The translations under genes and the position numbers were made by a program. Positions 44,446 through 55,490 of a stretch of 64,000 nucleotides of DNA are shown piece by piece. Under the pieces are notes generated by a model that was given only the letters and a program-made list of their open reading frames with translations, did no database searches and was not told the origin of the DNA. The DNA comes from Hypericum androsaemum. Its lineage: Eukaryota > Streptophyta > Magnoliopsida > Malpighiales > Hypericaceae. Every line of letters begins with the position of its first letter. The stretch's first letter is position 1. The DNA is taken from assembly GCA_963995505.1 (NCBI GenBank), contig OZ023187.1, positions 6,783,176-6,847,175 of the forward strand. Direction: 5' to 3'.

Positions 44446-46215
44446 CTACTTAGTGCAAGGTCCCCTCTCGGCCTCTTGTGAGGTTACGACCGCCGGCCTC
44501 ATCAAAACCCTACCACGGAAAACCCTGTGGGAAAAAACCCGTGGTAGGGAAAGAGTACCTCGGGAAGTTTGACCCTCCCTTGACGTTTGTTGTGTCGCAA
44601 AACCCGACCTTGCACCGTCACTATTTATCACCTTCCTAGGAAAAGCAATGTCACTCATGTCCTCAAGCATCAAGTTTCTAACCTCCGGCGTTGATTCCTG
44701 TAACAAGTGGAGGCCAATGGGCTTATCAAAACCCATGTTGGCGAGTCGGTCCGCACACCGGTTAGCTTCCCGGTATGCATGATCAATCACTATATTCCAC
44801 GCACCCTCCATCTCCTGCAGGACTTGTGTTGCCGTGGGTTTGGGGTATCTTCCCTGCTGTCTCGGCTTAGTTAGCATTTCTTCCACTAGCTTGGAGTCAT
44901 TTTCCAAAATATCTTTGTCAACTCTGAGTGACTTAGCAAGCCTGATCCCGTAGAAAGTTACCAAAAGCTCTGCATCAACGCTAGAGCAGCTCCTAAGGTT
45001 GGCCGTGAAGCCTCCCATCCAATTTCCATGCCGGTCTCTGAGGATACCTCCTGCTGCTGCTCGTCCCGTAGACGCCCTCATGGCTCCATACGTGTTTAGT
45101 TTAGCCCATCCTTCTGGTGGTTTGTGCCATCCGATCATCACTTCCTTTCGCTCAGGTCGGTCATGTATTATTTCCACGTTTTTGCACGCCTCTTCAATCA
45201 AGCAGCTCCTGGCCAAGATAACCGGTAACGCATTAGTTCGGTGGGTCTCTCCCTCTCCCCACACTAGGTTGTTCCTCCAGTTCCAGATTGCGTTGATGGC
45301 AATAAGAAACATAGAGAGCCAACCATCATGCGAGTTCAGATTCCATTTAATCCAATCAATAAGGTTCATATTGAAAAATTGGGATGAGTTTAGTCTCATA
45401 TGTCCTAGGAGCCCAATCCAAACGCGGTTAGCTCTAAGACAGTTGCGCAAGAAATGGAGGATAGTTTCTTCATGTTCCTGGCAGCATGGGCACAGAGTAT
45501 CTTGGGTCATTTGGCGTCGTTTTCGGATTGCATTGGTCAGAAGGCTTCCATGTCCAGCAAGCCAGATCACACGCTTTAGCCTTTAGGGTCCGTTCCACCT
45601 CCAAAGCTTCTCCCACGGGAAAGTGGATTGATTTTGATGGTTTTGCTAGAGGAGATCGTAGGCTGTTCTTGTGGAAAAATCTCCATTCTGCGTTCCACCC
45701 CATGATTTCCTGTCCGGCCCTCGCGAGGGGTTAGGGGGAGGTGTCCCTGCAATTTTGCACAATATCGGGTCTGGGAGGTAACATCTCAGGAGGTCCCAAT
45801 CCCAATCACCATTTGAATCGATCGCCTGATTGACATTAACATCATAGAGGTGTTCAGGAATCGGTTTAGTGGTATTATCCTTGAGATAAACTGCTTCCCC
45901 AGCCAAGGATCCATCCATAATTTGGCTGTGAGCCCATCCCCGATGTTCCATTTTAGCCCTTGCATCATGTCAGACCAGATGGCAGCGATAGCTCTCCAAA
46001 GTGGGGAGTGACCTTTCTTACTACTAATCTCCGCACTAGGGGTTTCAGTCTTAACATACTTGTTCCATAACACTTTCATCCAAAGAGGGCTCCGATCCGT
46101 GAGTAGCTGCCATGCCAGTTTCATCAACAGTGCAAGGTTTTGATCCCGCAGCTTCTTGAACCCGAGGCCACCTTCCTCCATTGGTTTGCGCACCTTATCC
46201 CATCCAATTAAATGG
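44446..46215 (-). mobile_element. LINE 3' part: RT C-terminus, zinc-binding domain, RNase H
   Basis: A 5'-truncated L1-type LINE on the minus strand. From 46193 it reads RKPMEEGGLGFKKLRDQNLA, LLWNKYVKTE and WNIGDGLTAKLWMDPW. After a frame change it continues with DGDFST-like sequence, here TQNGDFSTRTAYDLL. The next frame has the zf-RVT motif (CPCCQEHEETILHFLRNC) and an RNase H domain ending HAYREANRCADRLANMG. At least two frameshifts or stops break it. In RNase H the first catalytic Asp of the usual KLNTDGA is Tyr (KLNTYGA), while the later acidic residues (DAELL, ENDSKL, CADRLA) remain. The RNase H frame alone is still open for 374 codons. The insertion sits inside duplication B copy 1. Confidence 0.9.
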
Positions 46216-46569
46216 GGTTTTCTTTTGGTTTGAGAAGATCCCTAAATAAAATTCTGTTGAGCCTTCTCAATATCATCACAAATTCCCAAGGGCAGGGACG
46301 TTTAAGGGTTGAGGGTGAGGGAAGAAATAAAAAAAGAAGAAGGGGAAAAAGACAATAATACTCGCGTGAATCTTAGCCATCAGATTTTGCATATAATTTA
46401 AAATTTTAATCTAATGGTTATCATTTTATCCAGATTGGTCCTGACTCACATTTCAAAGCCAGGACCGATTCCATTCCCAGAGTCGTCTTCTCTCTTTCTC
46501 AGAAAAAGGAAGTAATTTTTCACGGAACTTCCATTTAAAAGTTTTTATTTTCAAACTATTTTTATAATA
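46216..46569. other. Spacer
   Basis: AT-rich sequence with AGGGACGTTTAAGGG and a GGTCCTGACTCACATTTCAAAG-type segment. No gene recognised. Confidence 0.4.
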
Positions 46570-47235
46570 TTTTTCAATTTATGATATTTTTTCATTTTCA
46601 AGAAATTTTATTCCATTTCTTATGATTTTATTCTATTTTTTATGTTTGTAAGTTTCGGGAATTAAGGTAAAATTTGAATTTTTTTTTGTTATGACATAAT
46701 TCTGATATCAATAATCTGGCTGAAAAATTGCCGAAATGACCACTAAGGTTCAATTTATTTAAGTCTATGATTATTAAATGAAAAATAGATGAGTTCCCAT
46801 TAGTGAAAGTGACTTCTTTTCTATGGATGGCGTTACGGGTCACAACCCGGGGAAATATGTCGAGACTGGGTACCATAAGCTTACAATCAGCCTCTTGTGT
46901 CTGGTGTGGATTGGAGGTAGAAACAGGGCAACACCTATTCCTCAATTGCCCCTTCTCAAGTCGTGTATGGAATTATCTATATCAACAAACGGGGATCTAT
47001 TGGGCTAACGTGGGATATGGCAGCATTTTTTGACAACCTGATTTGACTATTGAAATCGAAAGCCAAGAAGAAAGTATGTATGGTTCATCTTTTTTCGCTT
47101 CGACAATATGGAACCTACACGGTTACATCCTAATCAGATGTAATTTCCAAGGCAGTGCACAGGACTTGCAACGACAATTACTTGTCATATTCGAACCTAT
47201 GATCTACGGTTCAAAATCTGACAGTTATAAAAATT
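46570..47235 (+). mobile_element. LINE zinc-binding (zf-RVT) fragment; duplication B copy 1, right part
   Basis: Plus-strand frame 46803-47033 reads KVTSFLWMALRVTTRGNMSR, then CVWCGLEVETGQHLFLNCPF and SSRVWNYL. This is the reverse-transcriptase zinc-binding domain of plant LINEs (pattern W..LRGRLNT, C..CG..ETxxHLFxxCPFSxxVW). No RT core is attached. The same DNA recurs at 48470-49200 just upstream of the second RLP gene. Confidence 0.85.
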
Positions 47236-47961
47236 TATTTTAAAAAAATGTTACCGAGAGAACCTAACTAGGTAAAAATAATGATCGATCACGGCACGAT
47301 ATACTTCATGAGATTTGATAAAGTTTAAGTAATTGTATTTTCTTCATATTGGTACCAAAGTTTTGATTTAAATTATGCAAGTTTAGTAATTTGTCGACGA
47401 CGAGTGTTCAGATATTTAATATCTTTTTATCATACGGACTAAGCCTAACAAGTTCAAGGCATTTCATCTGTACCTACGCCGTCCGAGTTTTTAGGACAAG
47501 ACAATATTAAATCTTATATTTTATTTTTTTTGGTAAATGAATATATATTGATGAAGGAAGAAGATACAAGATGAGCATCCAAGATATCTTTTTGATTTAA
47601 ACATACCTTTTATCAGTTTATGCGACCCAGCGAACAAGAAAAATAAATAAGTGTATTAAGTTGCTACTTTGGCTAATTTTTTAATGATAAATATAATTTA
47701 CTTATAAAAAAAGAAAAATAAATAAGTAATAGCCTATGAATTTTTACGGGGAAGCAATTGTAAAAAGAGTTTTTTTTTTCTAAATTCAAATGTGGAGCTC
47801 TTACCCTAGTTGGGAGACGGTTCGCTTAACGGTATCTTTTGTATTTTCAATGATTGCAAAAGATTATATATTATCATAAGAAAGTAAAATTCGATTGGAA
47901 AAGTAGTACTATTTCACAATCTAGAACGAGAGAGTAAATAACTTATTAAAATCAATTTATT
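47236..47961. other. AT-rich spacer between duplication B copies
   Basis: No gene or defined repeat recognised. Confidence 0.45.
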
Positions 47962-49210
47962 GAGAGTTAAAATTGTGTGTGATCGGAAATTTTGTTGAGC
48001 TTGACATGTTAAAATTAAAAAATTAATTAGGGCAAATCGCAGTGGGTTTTTTGTATTTGGTGAAATTATCGAGGCGGTCCTTTGTGTTTGAAATATTATT
48101 TTGACATCTCTATATTTGATTAAATGCTATTTTCGAATTACTATTATCAAAATTAGTCATTTTTTACGATATACTGTCACTTAAAAATAACAATTTCTCC
48201 CAATCACAAAGTAACATTAAACCAAATAGAATAGACGATAAAATAATTTTCAAATAAAAAAGAACGCATTAGTGATTTGACCAAATATAAGGTAACTAGG
48301 GAAATTTTTCCTATTAATTATCTAAATTATAATAGAGCTACTAATGCGATACAGACATTTCTTATAAGCATTTAAGGAAGTTGAAAATTTCTCCACACGA
48401 CTTTAACCATCATTTCCTCAGTCAACCGCTTATTCCCGTCTTACACCGCAACCGGAAAAAAGAAATATGTTTTCGAATTTATGATCTTTTTTCATTTTCA
48501 AGAAAATTTATTCCATTTCCTATGATTTTAATTCTATTTTTAATGTTTTTAAGTTCGGTGTATCAATGTAAGTTTTTTTTTTTGCTATGACATAATTCTG
48601 ATATCAATAATCTGGTTGAAAAATTGCCGAAATGATCACTAATATTCAATTTATTTAAGTCTATGATTGTAAAAGGAAAAATAGACGAGTTCCCATTAGT
48701 TGAAGTATGACTTGTTTTCTATGAATGGCATTACAAGATCAGGTCACAACCCGGTTAATATGTCGAGACTGGGTACCATAAGCTGACAATCAGACTCCTG
48801 TGCCTGGTGTGGATTGGAGATAGAAACAAAGCAACACCTATTCCTCAATTGCCCCTTCTCAAGTCGTGTATGGAATTATCTATTTCAACAAACGGGGATC
48901 AATTGGGCTAAGTGGGATATGACAGCATTTTTGGACAACTCGATTTGACTATTGAAATCGAAAGCCAAGAAGAAAGTATGGTTCATCTTTCTTCGCGTCA
49001 ACAATGTGGAGCCTATGGTTACATCCTAATCAGATGTAATTTCCTAGGCAGTGCACAGGACTTGCAACGACAATTACTTGTCATATTCGAGCAATGTGGA
49101 GCCTACATGGTTACATCCTAATCAGATGTAATTTCCAAGGCAGTGCACAGGACTTACAACGACAATTAGTTGTCATATTCGAACAATGTCGAACCTATGG
49201 TTACATCCTT
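47962..49210. repeat. Segmental duplication B, copy 2
   Basis: The left part (47962-48465) matches 41729-42222 and the right part (about 48470-49200) matches 46570-47235. Here the two are contiguous. The right part contains a second, more decayed LINE zf-RVT copy (about 48690-48990), whose frame is broken by an insertion near 48735 and by other changes. Contiguity here implies that copy 1 was split by about 4.3 kb of insertions. Confidence 0.85.
49002..49210. repeat. Tandem repeat of about 91 bp (2.3 units) from LINE DNA
   Basis: Units start at 49002, 49092 and 49183 with AATGTGGAGCCTA.GGTTACATCC, followed by GCAGTGCACAGGACTTGCAA. Copy 1 of the duplication has a single unit (47110-47200). 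The third partial unit runs directly into the TATA box of RLP2. Confidence 0.85.
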
Positions 49211-49217
49211 ATATAAA
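49210..49217 (+). promoter_or_regulatory. TATA box of RLP2
   Basis: TATATAAA lies 123 bp upstream of the ATG. The sequence downstream (CCAACTCCAATATCCCTTTC, CAACAACTTTACCATCAATA) is homologous to the RLP1 leader, while the sequence upstream is LINE-derived. The homology between the two RLP promoters therefore begins at about the TATA box. Confidence 0.7.
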
Positions 49218-49339
49218 GTGGCCTCATTTCTATTAATCCAAATTAATACATACCCAAATTTCCAACTCCAATATCCCTTTCTTAATCCTACTCGGCTTCC
49301 TTAGTTTCAGGCACCTGCAACAACTTTACCATCAATACT

Positions 49340-52300
49340 ATGAGTTCTATTCTCGCAGGAATCTTCTTTGCAACATTACTTGTCCTGTTAGCCTTTGATC
49401 TTAGCTCAACCATGGGGTGCGTGGAGAGTGAGCGGCAAGCTCTCCTGATGTTGAAGAGGGACTTCATCGACAAATCCAACCGGCTCGGCTCGTGGGTTGA
49501 TGGAGGAGATTGTTGCCACTGGGATGGAGTTGCTTGCAGCAATTCTACGGGCAATGTAATTGGCATCCACCTACAAGCTAATCCAGAAGATGATTTCGCC
49601 TCTGAACTTGCCTATGATGCTTATAAGAGAACCCTGTTGGGAGGTACTGTTAGCCCCTCCTTTTTAAATCTGAAGCACTTGATTCACTTAAACCTCAGCG
49701 GGAATGATTTTGGAGGAACTCGAATTCCTTCCTTCATTGGATTGATGACAAGCCTGGAGCAGCTCGATCTATCCTATGCTTTTGGTGGTAAAATCCCTCC
49801 CCAGATCGGTAACATGACAAATTTGAGCTATCTTGGGCTAGCGGGATATTCACTTCCTTCTAGCAACCTTCATTGGCTCTCTAATCTTCCTTTTCTTCGC
49901 CACCTCGATTTGAGCTATGTAAATCTGTCAACGACCACAGATTGGCTTGATTCAATAAACACCCTTCCTTCCATAAAAGAGCTAATGTTGCCTCAATGTG
50001 GGTTGGCTCACTTCCCTTCTCTACCACTGCTCAACAACCTCTCTTCTCTTTTTGTTATCGATCTTTCTGCAAATTCCTTTGATAACTCATTGATGCCAAA
50101 ATGGATTTTCCAATCCCACGATCTCAATACACTTGATCTTTCCGAGTGCAGGATTCAACCGGGTCCAATCCCAGAGGGACTCCAAAACCTGACTCGTTTA
50201 AGGAGTCTCAAACTCTCATATAACAACTTCAATTCCTCTATACCGAGCTGGTTCTATAACTCAACCAGTGGACTAGAGATTCTCGACCTTACTGAAAGCA
50301 GCTTACAAGGAGTGATCTCGAGTGCCGTAGGGAGCTTGACTTCCATCACTGAGCTGTGCCTAAGCGGCAACGTTAACTTGCGATTTGAAGGACCGGAGAC
50401 TGTGAGATCCATGGGCCAACTTTGCAATCTGGAACATCTTGAACTGTTGGGGGTCAAGGTGAATCAAGATGTGGCCGACATCTTCAATCATCTATTCTCA
50501 TCATGTCCCTCGAATGGATTGGAGATGCTAGATTTGGGTTTTGCTGGAATTTTCGGTAACCTAACCAATGTTCCTTTCGAGAAGTTCAGATCTTTGGTTC
50601 ATCTTTTCCTACACGACAATTCAATCAATGGTGTTGTTTCTGAAGCTCATTTTAAGCAGCTCGCTAGATTGAAGACATTCTGGGCAAGTTCTAATAAACA
50701 ACTGGAGCTAAAGGTGAGCACAAGTTGGATCCCCCCATTTCAACTCACAGAATTGACCCTAGGATCATGGCGGTTAGGGAAGCATTTTCCCCACTGGCTC
50801 CGTACTCAAACAGACATACAATATCTAGATTTGTCTGACTGTGGGATTGAAGGTATGATTCCGAATTGGTTTTGGAACTTATCTTTGTACTCAAACAGAC
50901 ATACTCTCCGAAAACAGAATTTTGGTGAGAAACAGGATTATGGAGTACAAGTTGATTTGAATTCAAACCAATTGACAGGTCAAGTTCCCATCTTCTCCTC
51001 CAAAGTAATTCATTTGGATCTTTCAAATAATTCATTTGAATCAATGCCCAAGGGATTCTGGAACTTCACCAAGTCGCTTGCTTACCTCAGCGTGGCCGAC
51101 AACCGTATAGTTGCAGAAATACCAAGCAGCAGGCCTATAGAAATTGCAGAATATGCGGTGGTAGATTTGAGTTCAAATCACTTCTACGGGGAGGTACCTC
51201 AATTCTCATCCAACTTGTATGCTTTAGACCTTTCAAATAATTCATTTAATGGGTCAATACACAATTTCATCTGCCATGACACAAATGAGTCAAAGAAACT
51301 GAACTTTCTCAACCTCGGAGACAATCTTCTATCCGGGGATATACCAGATTGTTGGACTCCATGGAATTGGTTAATCGCTGTCAAATTGAACAACAATAAC
51401 TTTACGGGAAGCATTCCGAGCTCCATGCAAAATCTAAGTCGGCTTCAGTCGTTACATGCTCGTAACAACAGTATGAAAGGAGAAGTGTTTTTCCTATTGA
51501 GGAACAACAAAAATCTGGTCTTCTTTGATCTTGCCGAAAACCAATTGGAAGATGAAATTCCAGCTTGGATTGGTAAGTCAAATCTGACCATTCTTGACTT
51601 ACGATCAAATAAGCTTCAAGGCAAGATACCCAAGGAAATCTGTTCATTAGCTGCTTTACAAGTTCTTGATTTTTCTTCCAACAACCTCTCTGGAACTATC
51701 CCACAATGTATCGGCAACTTAGAAGCCATGGAAAAAAGTGACTCCTTCGTACACCAAATCTATGGGTATTTTTGGGGAAATGGAGGATTCAGTTATCAAG
51801 AGGACGTCATTGTCCTGACGAAGGGCAGAGTAACGGAATATGTCAGTATTCTGTATTTGGTTAGGCTCATAGATCTGTCCAATAACTCTTTGTCGGGTCA
51901 GATACCAATCAGCATGACATCTCTTGTAGCGTTGCAGTCGCTGAATTTATCTCACAATTTTCTCACCGGTGAAATCCCGGGAGAAATTGGAGCCATGAAA
52001 GAGATGGAATCTCTTGATCTATCGGTGAACAAGCTATCAGGTGAAATCCCAGAAAGCATCACAAACCTAACCTTTCTTAGCCATCTCAACTTGTCAAGAA
52101 ACTACTTGACGGGGCCAATACCTTCGAGTACTCAACTGCAAGGTTTCAATGCTACGTCTTTTGCCGGAAATGATCTATGTGGCCCTCCACTTGAAAAATC
52201 TTGCATTCCGATCACAAGAAACGCAACTGGTGGCGCAACCGAGGATGGACATTCTGATTATGATGTCAAATGGTTGTGGGCGTCCATGGCATTCGGATTT

Positions 52301-52414
52301 GTGTTTGGCTTTTGGCTCATTGTATTTCCAATATTTTATAGTAGGCGATGGAGACTTGGATATTTCAGTCTCTTGGATCGCATTTGGGCTTTAGTAACTG
52401 CAATATTTCGTTAA
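49340..52414 (+). CDS. EIX2-type LRR receptor-like protein (RLP2), intact frame
   Basis: A single frame of 1024 aa, close paralogue of RLP1 on the opposite strand. It has a signal peptide, the LRRNT CVESERQALLMLKRDF with CCHWDGVAC, and LRRs up to about residue 935. The island has VIVLTKGRVTEYVS, the C-cap is NDLCGPPLEKSC, and the transmembrane helix (about 978-1000) again has GFVFG. The tail is a short 24 aa with YFSLLDRIW. There are three differences from RLP1. One LRR of 24 residues is missing after DNSING. An LRR near residue 515-540 is replaced by YSNRHTLRKQNF, encoded by a local repeat. The N-terminal LRR start has a longer insert (ASELAYDAYKRTLLGG). Leader and 3' UTR are shared with RLP1. 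The role is presumably extracellular ligand sensing with a partner kinase; whether the altered LRR is tolerated is unknown. Confidence 0.95.
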   Translation: MSSILAGIFFATLLVLLAFDLSSTMGCVESERQALLMLKRDFIDKSNRLGSWVDGGDCCHWDGVACSNSTGNVIGIHLQANPEDDFASELAYDAYKRTLLGGTVSPSFLNLKHLIHLNLSGNDFGGTRIPSFIGLMTSLEQLDLSYAFGGKIPPQIGNMTNLSYLGLAGYSLPSSNLHWLSNLPFLRHLDLSYVNLSTTTDWLDSINTLPSIKELMLPQCGLAHFPSLPLLNNLSSLFVIDLSANSFDNSLMPKWIFQSHDLNTLDLSECRIQPGPIPEGLQNLTRLRSLKLSYNNFNSSIPSWFYNSTSGLEILDLTESSLQGVISSAVGSLTSITELCLSGNVNLRFEGPETVRSMGQLCNLEHLELLGVKVNQDVADIFNHLFSSCPSNGLEMLDLGFAGIFGNLTNVPFEKFRSLVHLFLHDNSINGVVSEAHFKQLARLKTFWASSNKQLELKVSTSWIPPFQLTELTLGSWRLGKHFPHWLRTQTDIQYLDLSDCGIEGMIPNWFWNLSLYSNRHTLRKQNFGEKQDYGVQVDLNSNQLTGQVPIFSSKVIHLDLSNNSFESMPKGFWNFTKSLAYLSVADNRIVAEIPSSRPIEIAEYAVVDLSSNHFYGEVPQFSSNLYALDLSNNSFNGSIHNFICHDTNESKKLNFLNLGDNLLSGDIPDCWTPWNWLIAVKLNNNNFTGSIPSSMQNLSRLQSLHARNNSMKGEVFFLLRNNKNLVFFDLAENQLEDEIPAWIGKSNLTILDLRSNKLQGKIPKEICSLAALQVLDFSSNNLSGTIPQCIGNLEAMEKSDSFVHQIYGYFWGNGGFSYQEDVIVLTKGRVTEYVSILYLVRLIDLSNNSLSGQIPISMTSLVALQSLNLSHNFLTGEIPGEIGAMKEMESLDLSVNKLSGEIPESITNLTFLSHLNLSRNYLTGPIPSSTQLQGFNATSFAGNDLCGPPLEKSCIPITRNATGGATEDGHSDYDVKWLWASMAFGFVFGFWLIVFPIFYSRRWRLGYFSLLDRIWALVTAIFR

Positions 52415-52560
52415 TGTACTTTTTCTTGAGAGTTTAGTTATGTACCTCAGTCATCTTTGTTTTTAAGTTTGGAATGTACCTCAGTTGTGTTTTAGATGTA
52501 ATGTTTCTCATTGATCCAAAAATAATTTAGGGAATAATAATATTGTAATGGTTCTTCCTT
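52415..52560 (+). other. 3' UTR of RLP2
   Basis: Homologous to the region 10545-10654 after RLP1 (TGTACTTTTTCTTGAGA, AATGTTTCTCATTG, TAATTTAGGGAATAAT). The AATAATAAT at about 52533 is a candidate polyadenylation signal. Conservation shows the duplicated unit extended past the stop codon. Confidence 0.7.
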
Positions 52561-54599
52561 CTAGCTTGCCCTATCATGTCCGTCAAGTTGATTAGCACTC
52601 TATCCGTCTATCAAAAACAAGCATTAGAATTCACCCCTAAAAAACAAGCATTAGAATTTGGAAAAACGATTTGCCTATTTAGATATAGGTTAGGAACGTG
52701 TTAAAAAATTGGTGTTTGTATGTCTAACAGAGAAGGACAAAGTTGAAAGAAAATAAAAGGAAGACTTTGATGTTAAAATTAAGATAGCCAGTAATATTTG
52801 TGCATTTTATTTGTTAATCTAGCATTTTGGCCGATTAAATACAACAAACACCAACATAGTTTATTAAAAGAAATCCAAATCACCGGAGTCACAAGATGAC
52901 TTAAAACCGTGGTAGCCACAAAAATGACAGTTTAAAACGAGTAGTTTTATTAGTTTGGCGGTTTCAAAATTTCAACCAAGACCGGAACTCATAGTCGGCC
53001 CATTGTAAAGTAGCAAGATTTGGGTTAAATCTTCATAAATAGGTCATGCCTGTGTGTGCTGTAAAAGCCCAGAATCTTCAAAAACAGAGAACACATGACT
53101 TCACATATTAAAAAAGTTAGTGCAATGCGTCCGGAGACTTAAATAGTTAACCGAAAAAAGTTAAGGTCACAAAAGCAAAAACAACTCAATTAGGCACAAG
53201 AAAGTATGGGGTAAATGTAACATATTAAAAAAAATTCAGGACCCATTTCTGCAATCAAATTTTCCTCGAGCACCGGAACTGGAAAAATCCAAACATAACG
53301 GACTCGAACTGGATCACACGTCCACATTAACGTGAGGTGGCAATAAACAAACCTTTTTTTCATAGTTTTCAAAAAACGACCCGAAGGCTGATCCGGATTT
53401 TGGACCAACCTTAAGGTCGACTGGTCAGACTAGATTTTTTATATATTTTTCATATTTGAAAATAATATATAGGCTAAATAAGAGGTTTAAAAATCAATAT
53501 TCTCGATATGTTGGTCAATTTATTTCATATCTAGTATAATTTTCTTTGTTGTTTTAGTTTATTTCGTGTTAAATTCGGAAAATTTAGTGTATGATCTAAT
53601 TTTTTTAAAATTTTTTGGGTTGGGTAAATTCGGTGAGACCGGACAGTCTGAGTCAAAAAATTGATCAACCTGTACGGTTCGACCGAATTTGGTCCGGTTG
53701 GTAAGGTGGGCATCCTTGGGAATGGATTTGGTCCTGGACACACATTTTGCGTCAGGCCCGTCCTGGATATAGTTTAGGCCATTGGATGAGTAAAAAAAAG
53801 GGAGATGATCTGACGGTCACGATTAAGCGGGGGTAACTTAGACATTTTCCCACACTCTCTCTTTCCCTTACCTCTCTCTTTCCCTCCTCCCTCTCTCCAC
53901 CATCTAAACCCCTATTTTCCCAGAGAACTAATGCCAACAAAGTGAGAAGATCCCAATGTCGTCAACCAATGCAGGGCCTGACTTTACTGGTGAAGCTCCG
54001 ACGAAGCTCCCGACGCTACCCTTCATCAAAGTTCTGTTGATACGACCCATCCTAGCCCGACTTCGAGAAGACCCCGACGCGACTCCAGACGAGCTACAAG
54101 AGGTCGACGAGCAGAGGATGTGGCAAACTAAGCCGGGCGAGGAGCGAGCTTCAGTCAGCGGCGTAGATCTGTGGAAAGCTAAGGCTAGCGAGGAGCGAGC
54201 TTGGTCGGCGAGCGTAGATCCGGGGTGAGTCCCCTCGCTGGAACCAGGGAAAGACGGTTGGGGGAGGCACCGGTATTGGTGGGGGAGATCGGGTCCGATG
54301 GGAAGGGAGGCGTTGCCGTTTCTCACCTTCACGAAGCTGAGCAGGAAGTGATCTAACCATCAAATAGGATGGCCTTCTTTTCGATCTCCTTTTCTTCATA
54401 TAAGGACTCTCAATCTTATCTTTGTTTAGGCTTCTGGTCTCCTCAGTTTTTCACGAACCTTCCTCTGTTTATTTGGTCTTTGATTGGATTTTTCGTTTGA
54501 CATTGGGATTGTATTGGGGAAGATGAACCAAACAGAGGATTGTATTGGGGATGATGAACCAAATGGATGGAGAAGTGGCTGCTGCTGTTTAATTTTTGT
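52561..54599. other. Intergenic DNA
   Basis: No recognised gene. 53,340-53,720 is enriched in CCGGTT/GGACC motifs that resemble the interior of the hAT-type MITEs, but the termini are absent. 53,930-54,240 is GC-richer with an open plus-strand frame of 90 codons (MSSTNAGPDFTGEAP...) that I do not recognise. It contains two GGCGAGGAGCGAGCTT-like repeats. Confidence 0.4.
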
Positions 54600-55490
54600 C
54601 TAATTTGTACGCTGCAAATTGTATTTATATATCAAATAGTTTATCATGTTATGATACGATAGTTTATCATGTCATCATACAATAGTTTATCATGTTATCA
54701 TGTTACGATACAATGGTTTGCGCAATTACGATACAATGATTTATCATGTTATGATAAAATTGTTTGTTATGTCATGATCAAAAGGTTTGATTGACTATGA
54801 TCGAATGGTTGCACAGTTATGATAAAATGGTTTGTCATGTTGTGTTCAAATGATTTTCACTGTTACGATCAAAAGGTTTGTTTTGTCATGATAAAATAGT
54901 TTGTCCGGTTATGTTAAAATAGTTTATCCGGTTATGTTAAAATGGTTTGTGTGGTTAATTTGATAATATCATTTGTGATTTTTTAGATGAAATGGTATGA
55001 CCGGTTGTGCAAAATGGTATGCCCGATTATGTCAAATACTTTGCCCACTAATATACTCGATTATATCAAATGGCATGCACACTAATATTAAATAGTATGC
55101 TCAATTATATCGAATGGTATACTTGAATATGTATCATAACTTAAATAATATTTAATAATATTATAATAAAAAATTTTAAAAATTAATTAAATAATATCGA
55201 TGGCATGTTTGGCTATGTTAAAATGGTATGTCCAATTTTTCTTTGAAAGGTAAATTATTATACCATGACATTTCTAAGGTTTGAACTTTGGACCTCCTAG
55301 TTATTTGCAACACCTTATGCCGTTAGGCTACAAACCCTTTGGCAAAAAAAATAGTATGTCCGATTATATTAAATTGTATACTCAATTATATCGAATGATA
55401 TATATGATTATTAAAAGTTAAATAATTAATTAAATAACCGGGATAAACCATTTGATATAACATAATAAAATATTTGATATAAAGAGTTAA
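54600..55490. repeat. Degenerate AT-rich minisatellite, inverted relative of the 43.2-kb array
   Basis: About 30 imperfect units of the form GTTATGATAAAATGGTTTGT, changing towards the right into ATTATATCGAATGGTATG. The reverse complement corresponds to the CATTTRATATAACC units at 43190-43685. It is interrupted by a short unrelated stretch at about 55240-55345. Confidence 0.78.

Noticed and set aside
44203..44481. Overlapping plus and minus frames of 74-92 codons
   Set aside because: All frames are open because of high GC; no family is recognisable in any of them.
53241..53710. Another hAT-type MITE of the TAGGGGTGAG family
   Set aside because: The CCGGTT-type motifs are similar, but neither terminus nor an 8-bp duplication is present.
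53956..54228. A 90-aa plus-strand protein
   Set aside because: Open frame in a short GC-rich segment with internal DNA repeats; no recognisable domain or gene context.
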